64,000 nucleotides of DNA, taken from Streptomyces tateyamensis (lineage in GTDB: Bacteria; Actinomycetota; Actinomycetes; Streptomycetales; Streptomycetaceae). Below the pieces are notes generated by a model. The model searched no databases and was not told the DNA's origin. It saw only the letters and a list, made by a program, of their open reading frames with translations. This document shows positions 48,238 to 55,829 of this stretch, in pieces. The position numbers and the translations under genes were made by a program. The stretch lies in NCBI RefSeq assembly GCF_003205575.1, contig NZ_PYBW01000049.1, positions 62,001-126,000 of the forward strand. Reading direction: 5' to 3'. How positions within the stretch are numbered: the first letter of the stretch is position 1; each line of letters begins with the position of its first letter.

Positions 48238-48820
48238 GGCCGTTCCCGGGGTCCCGCTGGTCGCGGGCTCGGCAACGTCCACCAAGATCGTGGTGGCGGG
48301 CGGCTTCGGTGTCGGAAAGACCACGTTCGTCCGGTCGGTCTCCGAGATCCCGCCGCTGACCACCGAGGCGGTGATGACCGAGGCCGGCGCCGGGGTGGAC
48401 GACGCCAGTGCCGTGCCGCAGAAGAAGTCCACCACGGTGGCGATGGACTTCGGGCGGATCAGCCTGGCGCCGGACCTGGTGCTCTACCTGTTCGGCACCC
48501 CCGGGCAGGGGCGGTTCTGGTTCATGTGGGACGACCTGGTGCGCGGTGCGGTGGGCGCGGTGGTGCTCGCCGACACCCGGCGGCTGGCCGACTCGTTCCC
48601 GGCCCTGGACTACTTCGAGGGCAGCGGTCTGCCGTTCGTGGTGGCGGTCAACCAGTTCGACGACGCCCCGGTCTACACACCCGACGCGGTGCGTGACGCG
48701 CTCGGGGTGGCGGCCCGGGTGCCGGTGCTGATCTGCGACGCCCGGCACCGCGCGGCCACCGTCGAGGTGCTCACCGCCCTGGTGGAGCACGCCCTGGCCG
48801 CGGAGCCGGCCGCGGTCTGA
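48218..48820 (+). CDS. cvnD: Conservon small GTPase (CvnD)
   Basis: A 200-residue Ras-like GTPase of the MglA/conservon type. Walker A is VVAGGFGVGKTTFVRSV, switch II region LYLFGTPGQGRFWFMWDDL replaces DTPG, and NQFD serves as NKxD. These proteins cycle between GTP and GDP forms and pass the CvnA signal on. Start GTG 48218 overlaps cvnC by 20 bases; the earlier frame start is not conserved. Confidence 0.93.
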   Translation: MDFASSEAVPGVPLVAGSATSTKIVVAGGFGVGKTTFVRSVSEIPPLTTEAVMTEAGAGVDDASAVPQKKSTTVAMDFGRISLAPDLVLYLFGTPGQGRFWFMWDDLVRGAVGAVVLADTRRLADSFPALDYFEGSGLPFVVAVNQFDDAPVYTPDAVRDALGVAARVPVLICDARHRAATVEVLTALVEHALAAEPAAV

Positions 48821-48922
48821 CGGTCCGTTGCCCGGCCGGGTCGTCCGCTCTGCCGGGCGGTCCGCCCTGGCACCCCGTTCACCACCTCTCTCCCAGCACA
48901 ACGAGCAAGAAGGCAGGCAGCG

Positions 48923-50155
48923 ATGCGCAAGATACTGATCGTCGGAGCCGGGCAGGCCGGACTCCAGCTGGCGCTGGGCCTCCAGTCCAACGGCTACGAC
49001 GTCACGGTGATGACCAACCGCACCGCGGACGAGGTGCGCGACGGCCGGGTGCTCTCGACCCAGTGCATGTTCGACACCGCGCTCGGTCTGGAGCGCAAGC
49101 TGGGCCTCAACTTCTGGGAGGAGGCCGCGCCGAAGGTCGAGGGGCTGGGTGTCTCGGTCTCCGGTCCCGAGTCGCAGAGGGTGATCGACTGGGTCGGCAG
49201 ACTGGACGGCCACGCGCAGTCGGTCGACCAGCGGATCAAGATGGCCGGCTGGATGGAGGCCTTCGAGCAGCGCGGCGGCAAGCTGGTGATCCACGGCGTC
49301 GCCGTCTCCGACCTGGACTACTTCTCGCGCAGCCACGACCTGATCCTGGTCGCGGCCGGCAAGGGCGAGCTGGTCTCGATGTTCGGCCGGGACGCCGCCC
49401 GCTCCCCGTACGAGACCCCGCAGCGCGCGCTCGCCGTGTCCTACGTGCACGGCCTGGGCCCGCGCCCGGAGCACGACTTCCAGGCGGTGCGCTGCAACCT
49501 GGTGCCCGGGGTCGGCGAGCTCTTCATGATCCCCGCGCTGACCGGCACCGGCCCGTGCGACATCATGTTCTGGGAGGGCATCCCGGGCGGTCCGGTGGAC
49601 GTCTTCGGCGAGGTCAAGGACCCGGCCGAGCACCTGAAGCTCACCCTGGACCTGATGAAGACCTACACCCCGTGGGAGTACGAGCGCACCTTGGGCGGGG
49701 TCGAGCTCACCGACGCGGGCGCCACGCTGGCCGGCCGATACGCACCGGTGGTGCGCAACCCGATCGGTGAACTGCCCGGTGGCGGCCTGGTGCTGGGCGT
49801 GGCCGACGTGGTGGTGGCGAACGACCCGATCACCGGGCAGGGCTCCAACAACGCCGCCAAGTGCGCCGCCGTCTACCTGGAGGCGATCCTGGCGCACGGC
49901 GACCGGCCGTTCGACCGCGCGTTCATGCAGGACGCCTTCGACCGCTACTGGGACGACGCCCAGCACGTCACCAAGTGGACCAACGCGATGCTGGCCCCGC
50001 CGCCGGAGCACGTGCTCAACCTGATCGGCGCCGCCGGTCAGCTGGCGCCGGTGGCACACCGGTTCGCCAACGGCTTCGACAACCCGGCCGACTTCGAGCA
50101 GTGGTTCTACGAGCCGGAGAAGGCGGGGGCGTACCTGTCCTCGATCACCGGCTGA
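48923..50155 (+). CDS. Styrene/indole monooxygenase-like flavoprotein (StyA family)
   Basis: A 410-residue FAD-binding monooxygenase. The start KILIVGAGQAGLQLALGLQS is the Rossmann loop; VMTNRTADEVRDGRVLSTQC, CDIMFWEGIPGGPVDVF and VVVANDPITGQGSNNAAKCA match the StyA/SMO group, which epoxidises styrene or indole using FADH2 from a separate reductase (StyB). No reductase gene is nearby. ATG 48923 follows AAGGCAGGCAGCG. It comes 102 bases after cvnD on the same strand, so the conservon may control it or share its transcript. Confidence 0.87.
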   Translation: MRKILIVGAGQAGLQLALGLQSNGYDVTVMTNRTADEVRDGRVLSTQCMFDTALGLERKLGLNFWEEAAPKVEGLGVSVSGPESQRVIDWVGRLDGHAQSVDQRIKMAGWMEAFEQRGGKLVIHGVAVSDLDYFSRSHDLILVAAGKGELVSMFGRDAARSPYETPQRALAVSYVHGLGPRPEHDFQAVRCNLVPGVGELFMIPALTGTGPCDIMFWEGIPGGPVDVFGEVKDPAEHLKLTLDLMKTYTPWEYERTLGGVELTDAGATLAGRYAPVVRNPIGELPGGGLVLGVADVVVANDPITGQGSNNAAKCAAVYLEAILAHGDRPFDRAFMQDAFDRYWDDAQHVTKWTNAMLAPPPEHVLNLIGAAGQLAPVAHRFANGFDNPADFEQWFYEPEKAGAYLSSITG

Positions 50156-50217
50156 CGGGCGCTCACCGCTCCACCACCCGTTCAGCGCACCATCCCCACC
50201 ATCGGCTAGAGTCCGGC

Positions 50218-50256
50218 GTGATCGAACAGCTGATGGTGGGGGAGCGGGACCGATGA
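50218..50256 (+). CDS. Leaderless 12-codon upstream ORF
   Basis: GTG 50218 stands five bases after TAGAGT (50207-50212), a likely -10 box. It encodes MIEQLMVGERDR and its TGA overlaps the ATG of the next gene (ATGA at 50253). GGGGGAG inside it is the ribosome site of that gene. The geometry repeats that at 14214-14264. Confidence 0.4.
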   Translation: MIEQLMVGERDR

Positions 50257-51383
50257 GCACGGACGACACGACGCCGAATCCGTGGGCGGCGCCGACCGCG
50301 CCTTCTGCGCCCACTGCGCCGACGGTCCCGGTGCAGGGGGCGCCGGTGCAGGGCGCGCCGAGCCCGTGGCTGCCGCCCGGCGGCTCGCCCCCGCCGGGCT
50401 GGGACCCGCGGGGGCTGCGCCCGCAGCACTCCGGTACCAACGGCCTCGCCATCGCCTCGCTGGTCACCGGCCTCAGCTGCTGCCTGTGGCCCGCCGCCCT
50501 CGGGCTGGGCATCGGTGCGCTGGTCCAGCTGCGCAAGCGCCACCAGCGCGGCAAGGGGCTGGCCATCGCGGGCGTGGCGCTGGGCTTGCTGGGCCTGCTC
50601 GTCGGGATCGTCTCGACCACGCTGGTGGTCGTCAAGGGCAGGATCAGCCTCACCGGCAAGACGAAGACCACCGAGCAGTTGCGGGTCGGCGACTGCTTCA
50701 CCAGGTCGCCGTTCGGCAGCCAGGTGGTCACCGTCGCCTGCGACATGCACCACGACGCCGAGGTCGCCGCGGTGGTCCACCTCTCCGCGTCGAGCTTCCC
50801 CGGTTCGGCGGCGGCCCAGGCCGACGCCCAGCAGCTGTGCGATGCCGCGGACTTCTCCTACGTCTACGACCTGTGGGCCTGGAGCCGGACCCTGCGGGCC
50901 GGCGAGTACGCGCCGACCAGCCAGGCGCAGTGGAACACGGCCAAGGGCACCGCGGTCTGCTACCTGACCGACAGTGCCACCGGCGGGCGGACCAGGCCGG
51001 TGCGGGACGACGCGAGCACGCTGAGCACGGATCAGTACGCCTTCCTGAACGCCGTGCACAATCTCGACCTCGATGCCAGGTTGGCCGGCCGGGACCGGGT
51101 CAAGGCGGTGGCGAGCGACCTGCGCAACGCGCAGGCGGCCCTGGAGCGGGTCCGGTGGACCGGTGCGCGCCCGGCCGCGGTCACCACGTACATCGCCCAG
51201 CTCGCCGCCGACCAGCCCAGCTGGCAGGCGGCGGCCCAGGACACCACCACCCCGGTGGTACAGCTGCTCACCCGGCTCACCCCGCAGGACCCGACCGTCT
51301 ACGAGAGTGCCGCCCGCACCGCCCTCGGCCTGCCGGACCGCGACGGCTCGGACCTCACCGTCCCGCTGCCGCAGGCGCTGTGA
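50253..51383 (+). CDS. DUF4190 / septum-formation-like membrane protein
   Basis: A 376-residue protein. A Pro-rich cytoplasmic start (1-65) precedes two membrane helices (IASLVTGLSCCLWPAALGLG, AGVALGLLGLLVGIVSTTLV) joined by RKRHQRGKG: the DUF4190 layout. The outside part begins LRVGDCFTRSPFGSQVVTVA, then CDMHHDAEVAAVV, the septum-formation (Septum_form) motif GDCF...V.C...H.AEV. Similar proteins are exported or membrane-tethered with unknown function. The GNAT gene overlaps its stop by four bases. Confidence 0.8.
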   Translation: MSTDDTTPNPWAAPTAPSAPTAPTVPVQGAPVQGAPSPWLPPGGSPPPGWDPRGLRPQHSGTNGLAIASLVTGLSCCLWPAALGLGIGALVQLRKRHQRGKGLAIAGVALGLLGLLVGIVSTTLVVVKGRISLTGKTKTTEQLRVGDCFTRSPFGSQVVTVACDMHHDAEVAAVVHLSASSFPGSAAAQADAQQLCDAADFSYVYDLWAWSRTLRAGEYAPTSQAQWNTAKGTAVCYLTDSATGGRTRPVRDDASTLSTDQYAFLNAVHNLDLDARLAGRDRVKAVASDLRNAQAALERVRWTGARPAAVTTYIAQLAADQPSWQAAAQDTTTPVVQLLTRLTPQDPTVYESAARTALGLPDRDGSDLTVPLPQAL

Positions 51384-51916
51384 CGGCCACGGGAGCTGTG
51401 ACGGGCGCAGCGGTCCGACGCCGCAGGCTCGCCGATCTGCCCGGCTGCGAGCGCGCGATGCTGGCCGTGCACCGGGCGGACGGGTACCCGGCGCAGTGGC
51501 CGACCCGGCCCTCGCACTTCCTCCGCCCGGCGGACCAACTGGCCGCCTGGGTAGCGGTGTCGGGGGCCGGCGAGGTGCTCGGCCACGTGGCCCTCGGGCG
51601 CGACTCCTCGGCCGGCGAGCAGTGGACCGGCCTGCACGGCGGCGACGGCACGGTGGCGGTCAGCCGGCTCTTCGTGGACCCGGCGGCCCGCGGACAGGGC
51701 CTGGGCGAGCGGCTGCTGGCCGCGGCCGTGCGCCAGGTCCGGCACTGGGGGCTGGTCCCGGTGCTGGACGTGGTGGCCGGCAGCACCCCCGCGCTGCACC
51801 TCTACCGCTCGCTCGGCTGGCAGGAGTTGGCGGTGGTGACGCAGGAGTGGTCCGGCGGTGTGACCGTGCCGGTGCACTGCTTTGCGCTCAACTCCCCAGC
51901 GGACGACGGGCGATGA
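51380..51916 (+). CDS. GNAT-family N-acetyltransferase
   Basis: A 178-residue acetyltransferase. Motif A is VSRLFVDPAARGQGLGERLL, which binds the acetyl-CoA pyrophosphate, preceded by EVLGHVALGRD and followed by LDVVAGSTPALHLYRSLGWQ. Substrate unknown. GTG 51380 overlaps the previous stop (GTGA). Its 3' end overlaps the convergent methyltransferase gene by 29 bases. Confidence 0.88.
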   Translation: MTATGAVTGAAVRRRRLADLPGCERAMLAVHRADGYPAQWPTRPSHFLRPADQLAAWVAVSGAGEVLGHVALGRDSSAGEQWTGLHGGDGTVAVSRLFVDPAARGQGLGERLLAAAVRQVRHWGLVPVLDVVAGSTPALHLYRSLGWQELAVVTQEWSGGVTVPVHCFALNSPADDGR

Positions 51917-52496
51917 CGTCGAACAGGTGCCAGTGCTTGGGGCCGCGGAACGAGTCGCCGTCCGCGTCCTGCTCGTCCAGCCGCACCACCTCCAACCCGT
52001 CGAACAGCTCCTCGATCTGACGTCCGGTCAGATAGCTGCCCGGCTGCTGCCCCCGGTACGAGTCGTGCTCGCCGAAGAGGTTGACCGCCAGCCATCCCCC
52101 TGGGCGCAGGGTACGGCGGACGAGTGCCCACAGGCGCGGGAGTTCGGCCGGGTCGGCGTACGGGAGGGAGTAGCCCGCGTAGACCAGGTGGGCGTGCGGC
52201 AGCGCCCGGACCAGGCCGAACGGGACGGCATGCACGGTGAGGCGTTGCTGGTCCTCGGCGCGGGTGTGTGCCCGTACCTTCTCCGCCGTGTCCGGCGCCA
52301 TGTCCACCGCGTGGACGAGGTAACCGGCCCGCAGCAGCGCGTCGGTCTCCCGGCCCAGCCCGCAGCCGAGGTCGATCGCGGTGCGCCCCGCCCCCGGGCC
52401 CGCCAGGGCCAGCGCCTCCCGCAGCAGCGGGCGGACCTCACGGGTCTGCTGGGCGTCGTTGTACTCGGTCCAGTGGGCTCGCGCGTAGCTCGTCAC
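51888..52496 (-). CDS. Class I SAM-dependent methyltransferase
   Basis: A 202-residue enzyme with motif I AIDLGCGLGRETDALLRAGY, acidic loop VHAVDMAPDTAEKVRA and motif post-I LVYAGYSLPYADP; LRPGGWLAVNLFGEHDS is the usual beta-5 region. Similar to TehB-like/thiopurine methyltransferase-type proteins. GTG 52496 is preferred: the conserved sequence starts VTSYARAHWTEYND, and TAACTT nine bases upstream fits a leaderless promoter. ATG 52544 would add 16 unconserved residues and share its bases with the divergent start. Confidence 0.82.
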   Translation of the reverse strand: MTSYARAHWTEYNDAQQTREVRPLLREALALAGPGAGRTAIDLGCGLGRETDALLRAGYLVHAVDMAPDTAEKVRAHTRAEDQQRLTVHAVPFGLVRALPHAHLVYAGYSLPYADPAELPRLWALVRRTLRPGGWLAVNLFGEHDSYRGQQPGSYLTGRQIEELFDGLEVVRLDEQDADGDSFRGPKHWHLFDVIARRPLGS

Positions 52497-52542
52497 GGAA
52501 AAGAAGTTACCGGCGGGGCAATCGGCTTGGTAGCGTCCGGAC

Positions 52543-53208
52543 ATGCTTGATCATCGTGCGCCCGTCACCCCGTCCGACCTCACCGCGGCAGTGGACTGCC
52601 TGCTGGCAGCCCTGGGCCCGGCGGCCGCCACCGCCGGCCCGGCCGACTGGTCGGTGCCGGCCCGGGAGTCGGACTGGACCTGCTGGGAGGCGCTGGAGCA
52701 CCTGGCCGACTGCCTGCTCGCTTACGCGCTCCAACTCGGCCCGCAGCAGCCGCCGCTGGACGACTACGTGCCGCTCGCCTGGGCCCACCGGCGGGACGGC
52801 GGCCCCGGGACGGCGATCGCGGTGGACCCCTCCTCGGGCCCCGTCGGCCTGCTGGAGGCGATCGCGGCCACCGGCGGGGTGGCAGTGGCGATCGCGGGCG
52901 CACGGGGGCCGCAGGTGCGGGCCAAGCACAGCTACGGGATCGCGGACCCGGAGGCGTTCGCGGCGATGGGCGTGGTGGAGACGCTGGTGCACGGGTACGA
53001 CGTCTGCGCGGCGCTCGGCGTCGAACTGCGGCCGCCGGCCGAGCTGTGCGCCCGCACCCTGGCCCGGCTGTTCCCCGAGGTCCCGGTCGGCGAGGACCCC
53101 TGGCAGGCCCTGCTCTGGGCCACCGGCCGGATCGACCTGCCCGCCCTGGGCGAGGGGCGGCGCACCTTCACCACCTGGCACAGTGCGCCGCTGCACGAGG
53201 GGGAGTAG
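52543..53208 (+). CDS. DinB / mycothiol-dependent maleylpyruvate isomerase-like protein
   Basis: A 221-residue MDMPI-N/DinB-type four-helix protein. The helix 2 motif WEALEHLADCLLAYALQLG carries His, and VVETLVHGYDVCAALGVEL supplies the HxxD metal/thiol region typical of the TIGR03083/MDMPI group. ATG 52543 follows TAGCGT by six bases with TTACCG 18 bases further up, indicating a leaderless mRNA. A small gene follows after four bases. Confidence 0.78.
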   Translation: MLDHRAPVTPSDLTAAVDCLLAALGPAAATAGPADWSVPARESDWTCWEALEHLADCLLAYALQLGPQQPPLDDYVPLAWAHRRDGGPGTAIAVDPSSGPVGLLEAIAATGGVAVAIAGARGPQVRAKHSYGIADPEAFAAMGVVETLVHGYDVCAALGVELRPPAELCARTLARLFPEVPVGEDPWQALLWATGRIDLPALGEGRRTFTTWHSAPLHEGE

Positions 53209-53212
53209 TCGC

Positions 53213-53638
53213 GTGTCGCTCCGCAGGCTCACCCTCGCCGCCGGGCGCGAGCTCTCGCTGTTCGAGTACCGGATGAAGGCTACCTACGCCGGCCTCCTGG
53301 AGGGCTACCCGAACGCCCGGCTGAACGAGAACCGCCTGCGCCTGCTGGAGCGCAGGGCCGCCGAGGCGTTCCCCGGCAGCCCCGTCCACCTGATCCCGCC
53401 GGTCGTCAGCTACCCGGACACGCGGCCGGGCGCCTTCGGCCCCGTCGCGGAACTGCCGTTCGTCGCCTGCCTCGCGCACTTCGAGTCCGGGCCGGTGGAG
53501 CCGGGGCACGATGCCGTCTCCTACCGCTCGGCGCTGACCGTCCTGTGGTTCCAGGACGACCTCGACACCGCGCTCGAGGACGTCCCCGGCCTGCTGGCCC
53601 TGCCGTGGGAGGAGCTGGCGGCGGACTACGAGTGGTAG
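53213..53638 (+). CDS. Conserved hypothetical protein
   Basis: A 141-residue soluble protein (LFEYRMKATYAGLLEGYPNA, RLRLLERRAAEAFPGSPVHL, TVLWFQDDLDTALEDVPGLL). The pattern suggests a streptomycete family of unknown function; no catalytic motif is clear. GTG 53213 lies five bases after the previous stop and is preceded by GAGGGGGAG, so it is in an operon with the DinB-like gene. Confidence 0.65.
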   Translation: MSLRRLTLAAGRELSLFEYRMKATYAGLLEGYPNARLNENRLRLLERRAAEAFPGSPVHLIPPVVSYPDTRPGAFGPVAELPFVACLAHFESGPVEPGHDAVSYRSALTVLWFQDDLDTALEDVPGLLALPWEELAADYEW

Positions 53639-53865
53639 GGGTCGCCAGCGGGGCTTGCGGAGTGCCCACTGGCAGGGGGCGAAGTCCGGCCCGTCCAGGG
53701 AACAGGTCACTCACCCCAACAACTGGGTACTCGCGCACCACCTCCGGGACCGCGCTCGTCCAGGACCCGTGCCACCTGCTCGTCGGCGCTCAGGCCCCGG
53801 TTCCGGCAGAGCAGGGTCCGGCGATGCGACTGCCGCGGAGTGATCGGCGGACGGGGCTCGACAGA

Positions 53866-53884
53866 TACCTCTTACTGAGAGCTA
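53866..53884. promoter_or_regulatory. Candidate MarR operator
   Basis: TACCTCT-TACTG-AGAGCTA is a 7-bp inverted repeat (one mismatch) with a 5-base centre, directly before TAAACT and 11 bases ahead of the marR start. The position fits autorepression of the marR-ABC operon. Confidence 0.6.
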
Positions 53885-53894
53885 AACTGGACCC

Positions 53895-54347
53895 ATGAGC
53901 GAATCCACCGACGACCTCGCCGACGAGTTCTCCGACCTGCTGGTCGGGGTCCGGCGGTTGGTGCGGCGCAGGCTGCGGGAGGGGCAGATGGAGCCGCGGC
54001 TGCGGGGGGCGCAGGTGGAGTTGCTGCGGCTGGTGATGCACACCCCCGGACTGCGGGTGTCGGAGGCCGCCAAGGAGCTGTTCCTGGCGGGCAACTCGGT
54101 GTCCACGCTGGTCAACCAGCTGGTCACGGCCGGTCTGCTGGTCCGCGAGGTGGACCCGCAGGACCGTCGCGCTGCCCGGTTGCAGGTCACCGAGCAGGCG
54201 GTGGCGCGGCTGGCCGCCTGGCGGGCCAGGCGGCAGGCCGTGATGGCGCAGGCGGTGGCCGGCCTGCCGGCGGAGCAGCAGGCGGCCCTGGCGGCCGCGC
54301 TGCCCGCGCTGCGCGGCCTGGTCGAAGAGCTGAGGCAGGAGGGGTGA
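53895..54347 (+). CDS. MarR-family transcriptional regulator
   Basis: A 150-residue winged-helix regulator. AQVELLRLVMHTPGLRVSEA, then KELFLAGNSVSTLVNQLVTA, LLVREVDPQDRRAARLQVTE gives the HTH and the DxRxxxLxLT wing. It overlaps the ABC ATPase gene by four bases and probably represses its own operon through the inverted repeat upstream. Ligand unknown, possibly the exported compound. Confidence 0.9.
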   Translation: MSESTDDLADEFSDLLVGVRRLVRRRLREGQMEPRLRGAQVELLRLVMHTPGLRVSEAAKELFLAGNSVSTLVNQLVTAGLLVREVDPQDRRAARLQVTEQAVARLAAWRARRQAVMAQAVAGLPAEQQAALAAALPALRGLVEELRQEG

Positions 54348-55216
54348 CGATGGGGCAGGACGAGGACGAGGACGAGCCCGGCGCGGCCGTGGTCTGCGAG
54401 GGGCTCGAGTTCGAGTTCCGGCACGGCAAGGGCCAGAGCACCAAGGCCGTGGACGGGGTGGACCTGACGGTGCGCGCCGGTGAGGTGTTCGGGCTGCTCG
54501 GGCCGAACGGGGCGGGCAAGACCACCACGATCCGCGCCATCACCACGCTGCTGCCGGTGCCCGCCGGCATGGTGCGGGTGTTCGGGCACGACGCTGCCCG
54601 GCATCGGATGCAGGTCCGCCGACTGCTCGGCTACGTGCCGCAACAGCTCTCGGCGGACGGCGGGTTGACGGGGCGGGAGAACGTCGCCCTGTTCGCCCGG
54701 GTCTTCGACGTGCCGCGCGCCGAGCGGGCCGCCCGGGTGTCCCAGGCGATCGCGGCGGTGGACCTGACCGAGGCGGCGGACCGGATGGCGTCCAGCTACT
54801 CGGGCGGCATGGTGCGCCGGCTGGAGCTGGCCCAGGCCCTGGTCAGCGCCCCGCGCCTGCTGGTACTGGACGAGCCCACCATCGGCCTGGACCCGATCGC
54901 CCGCACCAGCGTCTGGGACTGCGTGGACGCGGTGCGCAAGGCCACCGGGATGACGGTGCTGGTCACCACCCACTACATGGACGAGGCGGACCACTACTGC
55001 GACCGGATCGGTCTGATGGACCGTGGACGGATCCGCGCGCTCGGCACGCCCGCCGAACTCAAGGCCCAGGTCAGCGCCCAGGATGCGGCGCTGGACAACC
55101 CCACCCTGGACGACGTGTTCCGGTTCTACGCCGGGCGCGACCTGGGGCACAGCGAGAAGGAAGGAGAGTTCAGCGATGTCCGCCGCACCCGCCGCACCGC
55201 GTCCCGCGTCGGCTGA
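54344..55216 (+). CDS. ABC exporter ATP-binding protein (DrrA-like)
   Basis: A 290-residue ATPase driving the membrane exporter. Walker A GPNGAGKT (53-60), Q-loop YVPQQLSADGGLTGRENV, signature SYSGGMVRRLELAQAL, Walker B LLVLDEPTIGLDP and H-loop VTTHYMDEADHYCDRI. The C-terminal TLDDVFRFYAGRDL is the DrrA-type tail. The adjoining permease overlaps it by 41 bases and is truncated by the integrative element, so the exporter is presumably inactive unless the element excises. Confidence 0.94.
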   Translation: MTMGQDEDEDEPGAAVVCEGLEFEFRHGKGQSTKAVDGVDLTVRAGEVFGLLGPNGAGKTTTIRAITTLLPVPAGMVRVFGHDAARHRMQVRRLLGYVPQQLSADGGLTGRENVALFARVFDVPRAERAARVSQAIAAVDLTEAADRMASSYSGGMVRRLELAQALVSAPRLLVLDEPTIGLDPIARTSVWDCVDAVRKATGMTVLVTTHYMDEADHYCDRIGLMDRGRIRALGTPAELKAQVSAQDAALDNPTLDDVFRFYAGRDLGHSEKEGEFSDVRRTRRTASRVG

Positions 55217-55820
55217 GCCCGCCCGGCTCCCCGATCTGAGCCTGCTCCTGGTCCCGCCGCCCGCCCGCAGCGGCTGGCGCCTGGTGCCGGCCCGCGTGCA
55301 GGCGATGTGCGCGGTCGAGCTGCAGAAGCTGCGCCACGACCGGACCGAGCTGTACACCCGCGCCGTCCAGCCCGCGCTCTGGCTGCTGATCTTCGGTGAG
55401 ACCTTCAACCGCCTGCACGCGATACCCACCGGCGGGGTCCCGTACCTGGACTACCTCGCCCCGGGGATCATCGCGCAGTCGGCGATGTTCATCGCGATCT
55501 TCTACGGAATCATGATCATCTGGGAGCGCGATTCCGGCGTGCTGACCAAGCTCCTGGTCACCCCGACCCCGCGCGCGGCCCTGGTCACCGGCAAGGCCTT
55601 CGCGGCTGGGGTGAAGGCGGTCCTGCAAGCGGTGGTGGTCGTCGTGATCGCCGCCCTGCTCGGGGTGGGCATGACCTGGAACCCTCTGCGGCTGCTGGGA
55701 GTTGCCCTCGCCGTCCTGCTCGGCTCGGCCTTCTTCTCCTGCCTCTCCATGAGCATCGCCGGCATCGTCCTCACCCGGGACAGGCTGATGGGAATCGGCC
55801 AGGCCATGGCTCTCCCGTAA
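55176..55820 (+). pseudogene. ABC-2 type permease, interrupted by the integrative element
   Basis: The 214 visible residues show an ABC-2 permease: RVQAMCAVELQKLRHDRTEL, then helices LWLLIFGETFNRL, GIIAQSAMFIAIFYGIMIIW, VVVVVIAALLGVGMTW and SCLSMSIAGIVLTRD. Homologues run to about 260-290 residues and continue MGIGQ-(A/L)-(I/M)-T-M-P-L-F-F; here MGIGQAMALP is followed by stop at 55818-55820. So about 50-70 residues (two helices) are lost at the insertion. The remaining 3' part should lie beyond the right end of the window. ATG 55176 follows AAGGAGAG. Confidence 0.85.
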
Positions 55821-55829
55821 CCTATTTAC
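55785..55829. other. Left attachment junction (attL)
   Basis: Host coding similarity of the permease ends around GGAATCGGCCAGGCCATG (55790-55807), after which element sequence CTCTCCCGTAACC leads straight into the recombinase gene (55830). The core crossover dinucleotide cannot be told from one end. Serine recombinases commonly sit directly beside their site, as here. Confidence 0.6.

Noticed and set aside
52542-52545. CATG serving as start codon of two divergent genes
   Set aside because: Attractive, but the methyltransferase conservation begins at GTG 52496 and the extra 16 residues look non-coding.
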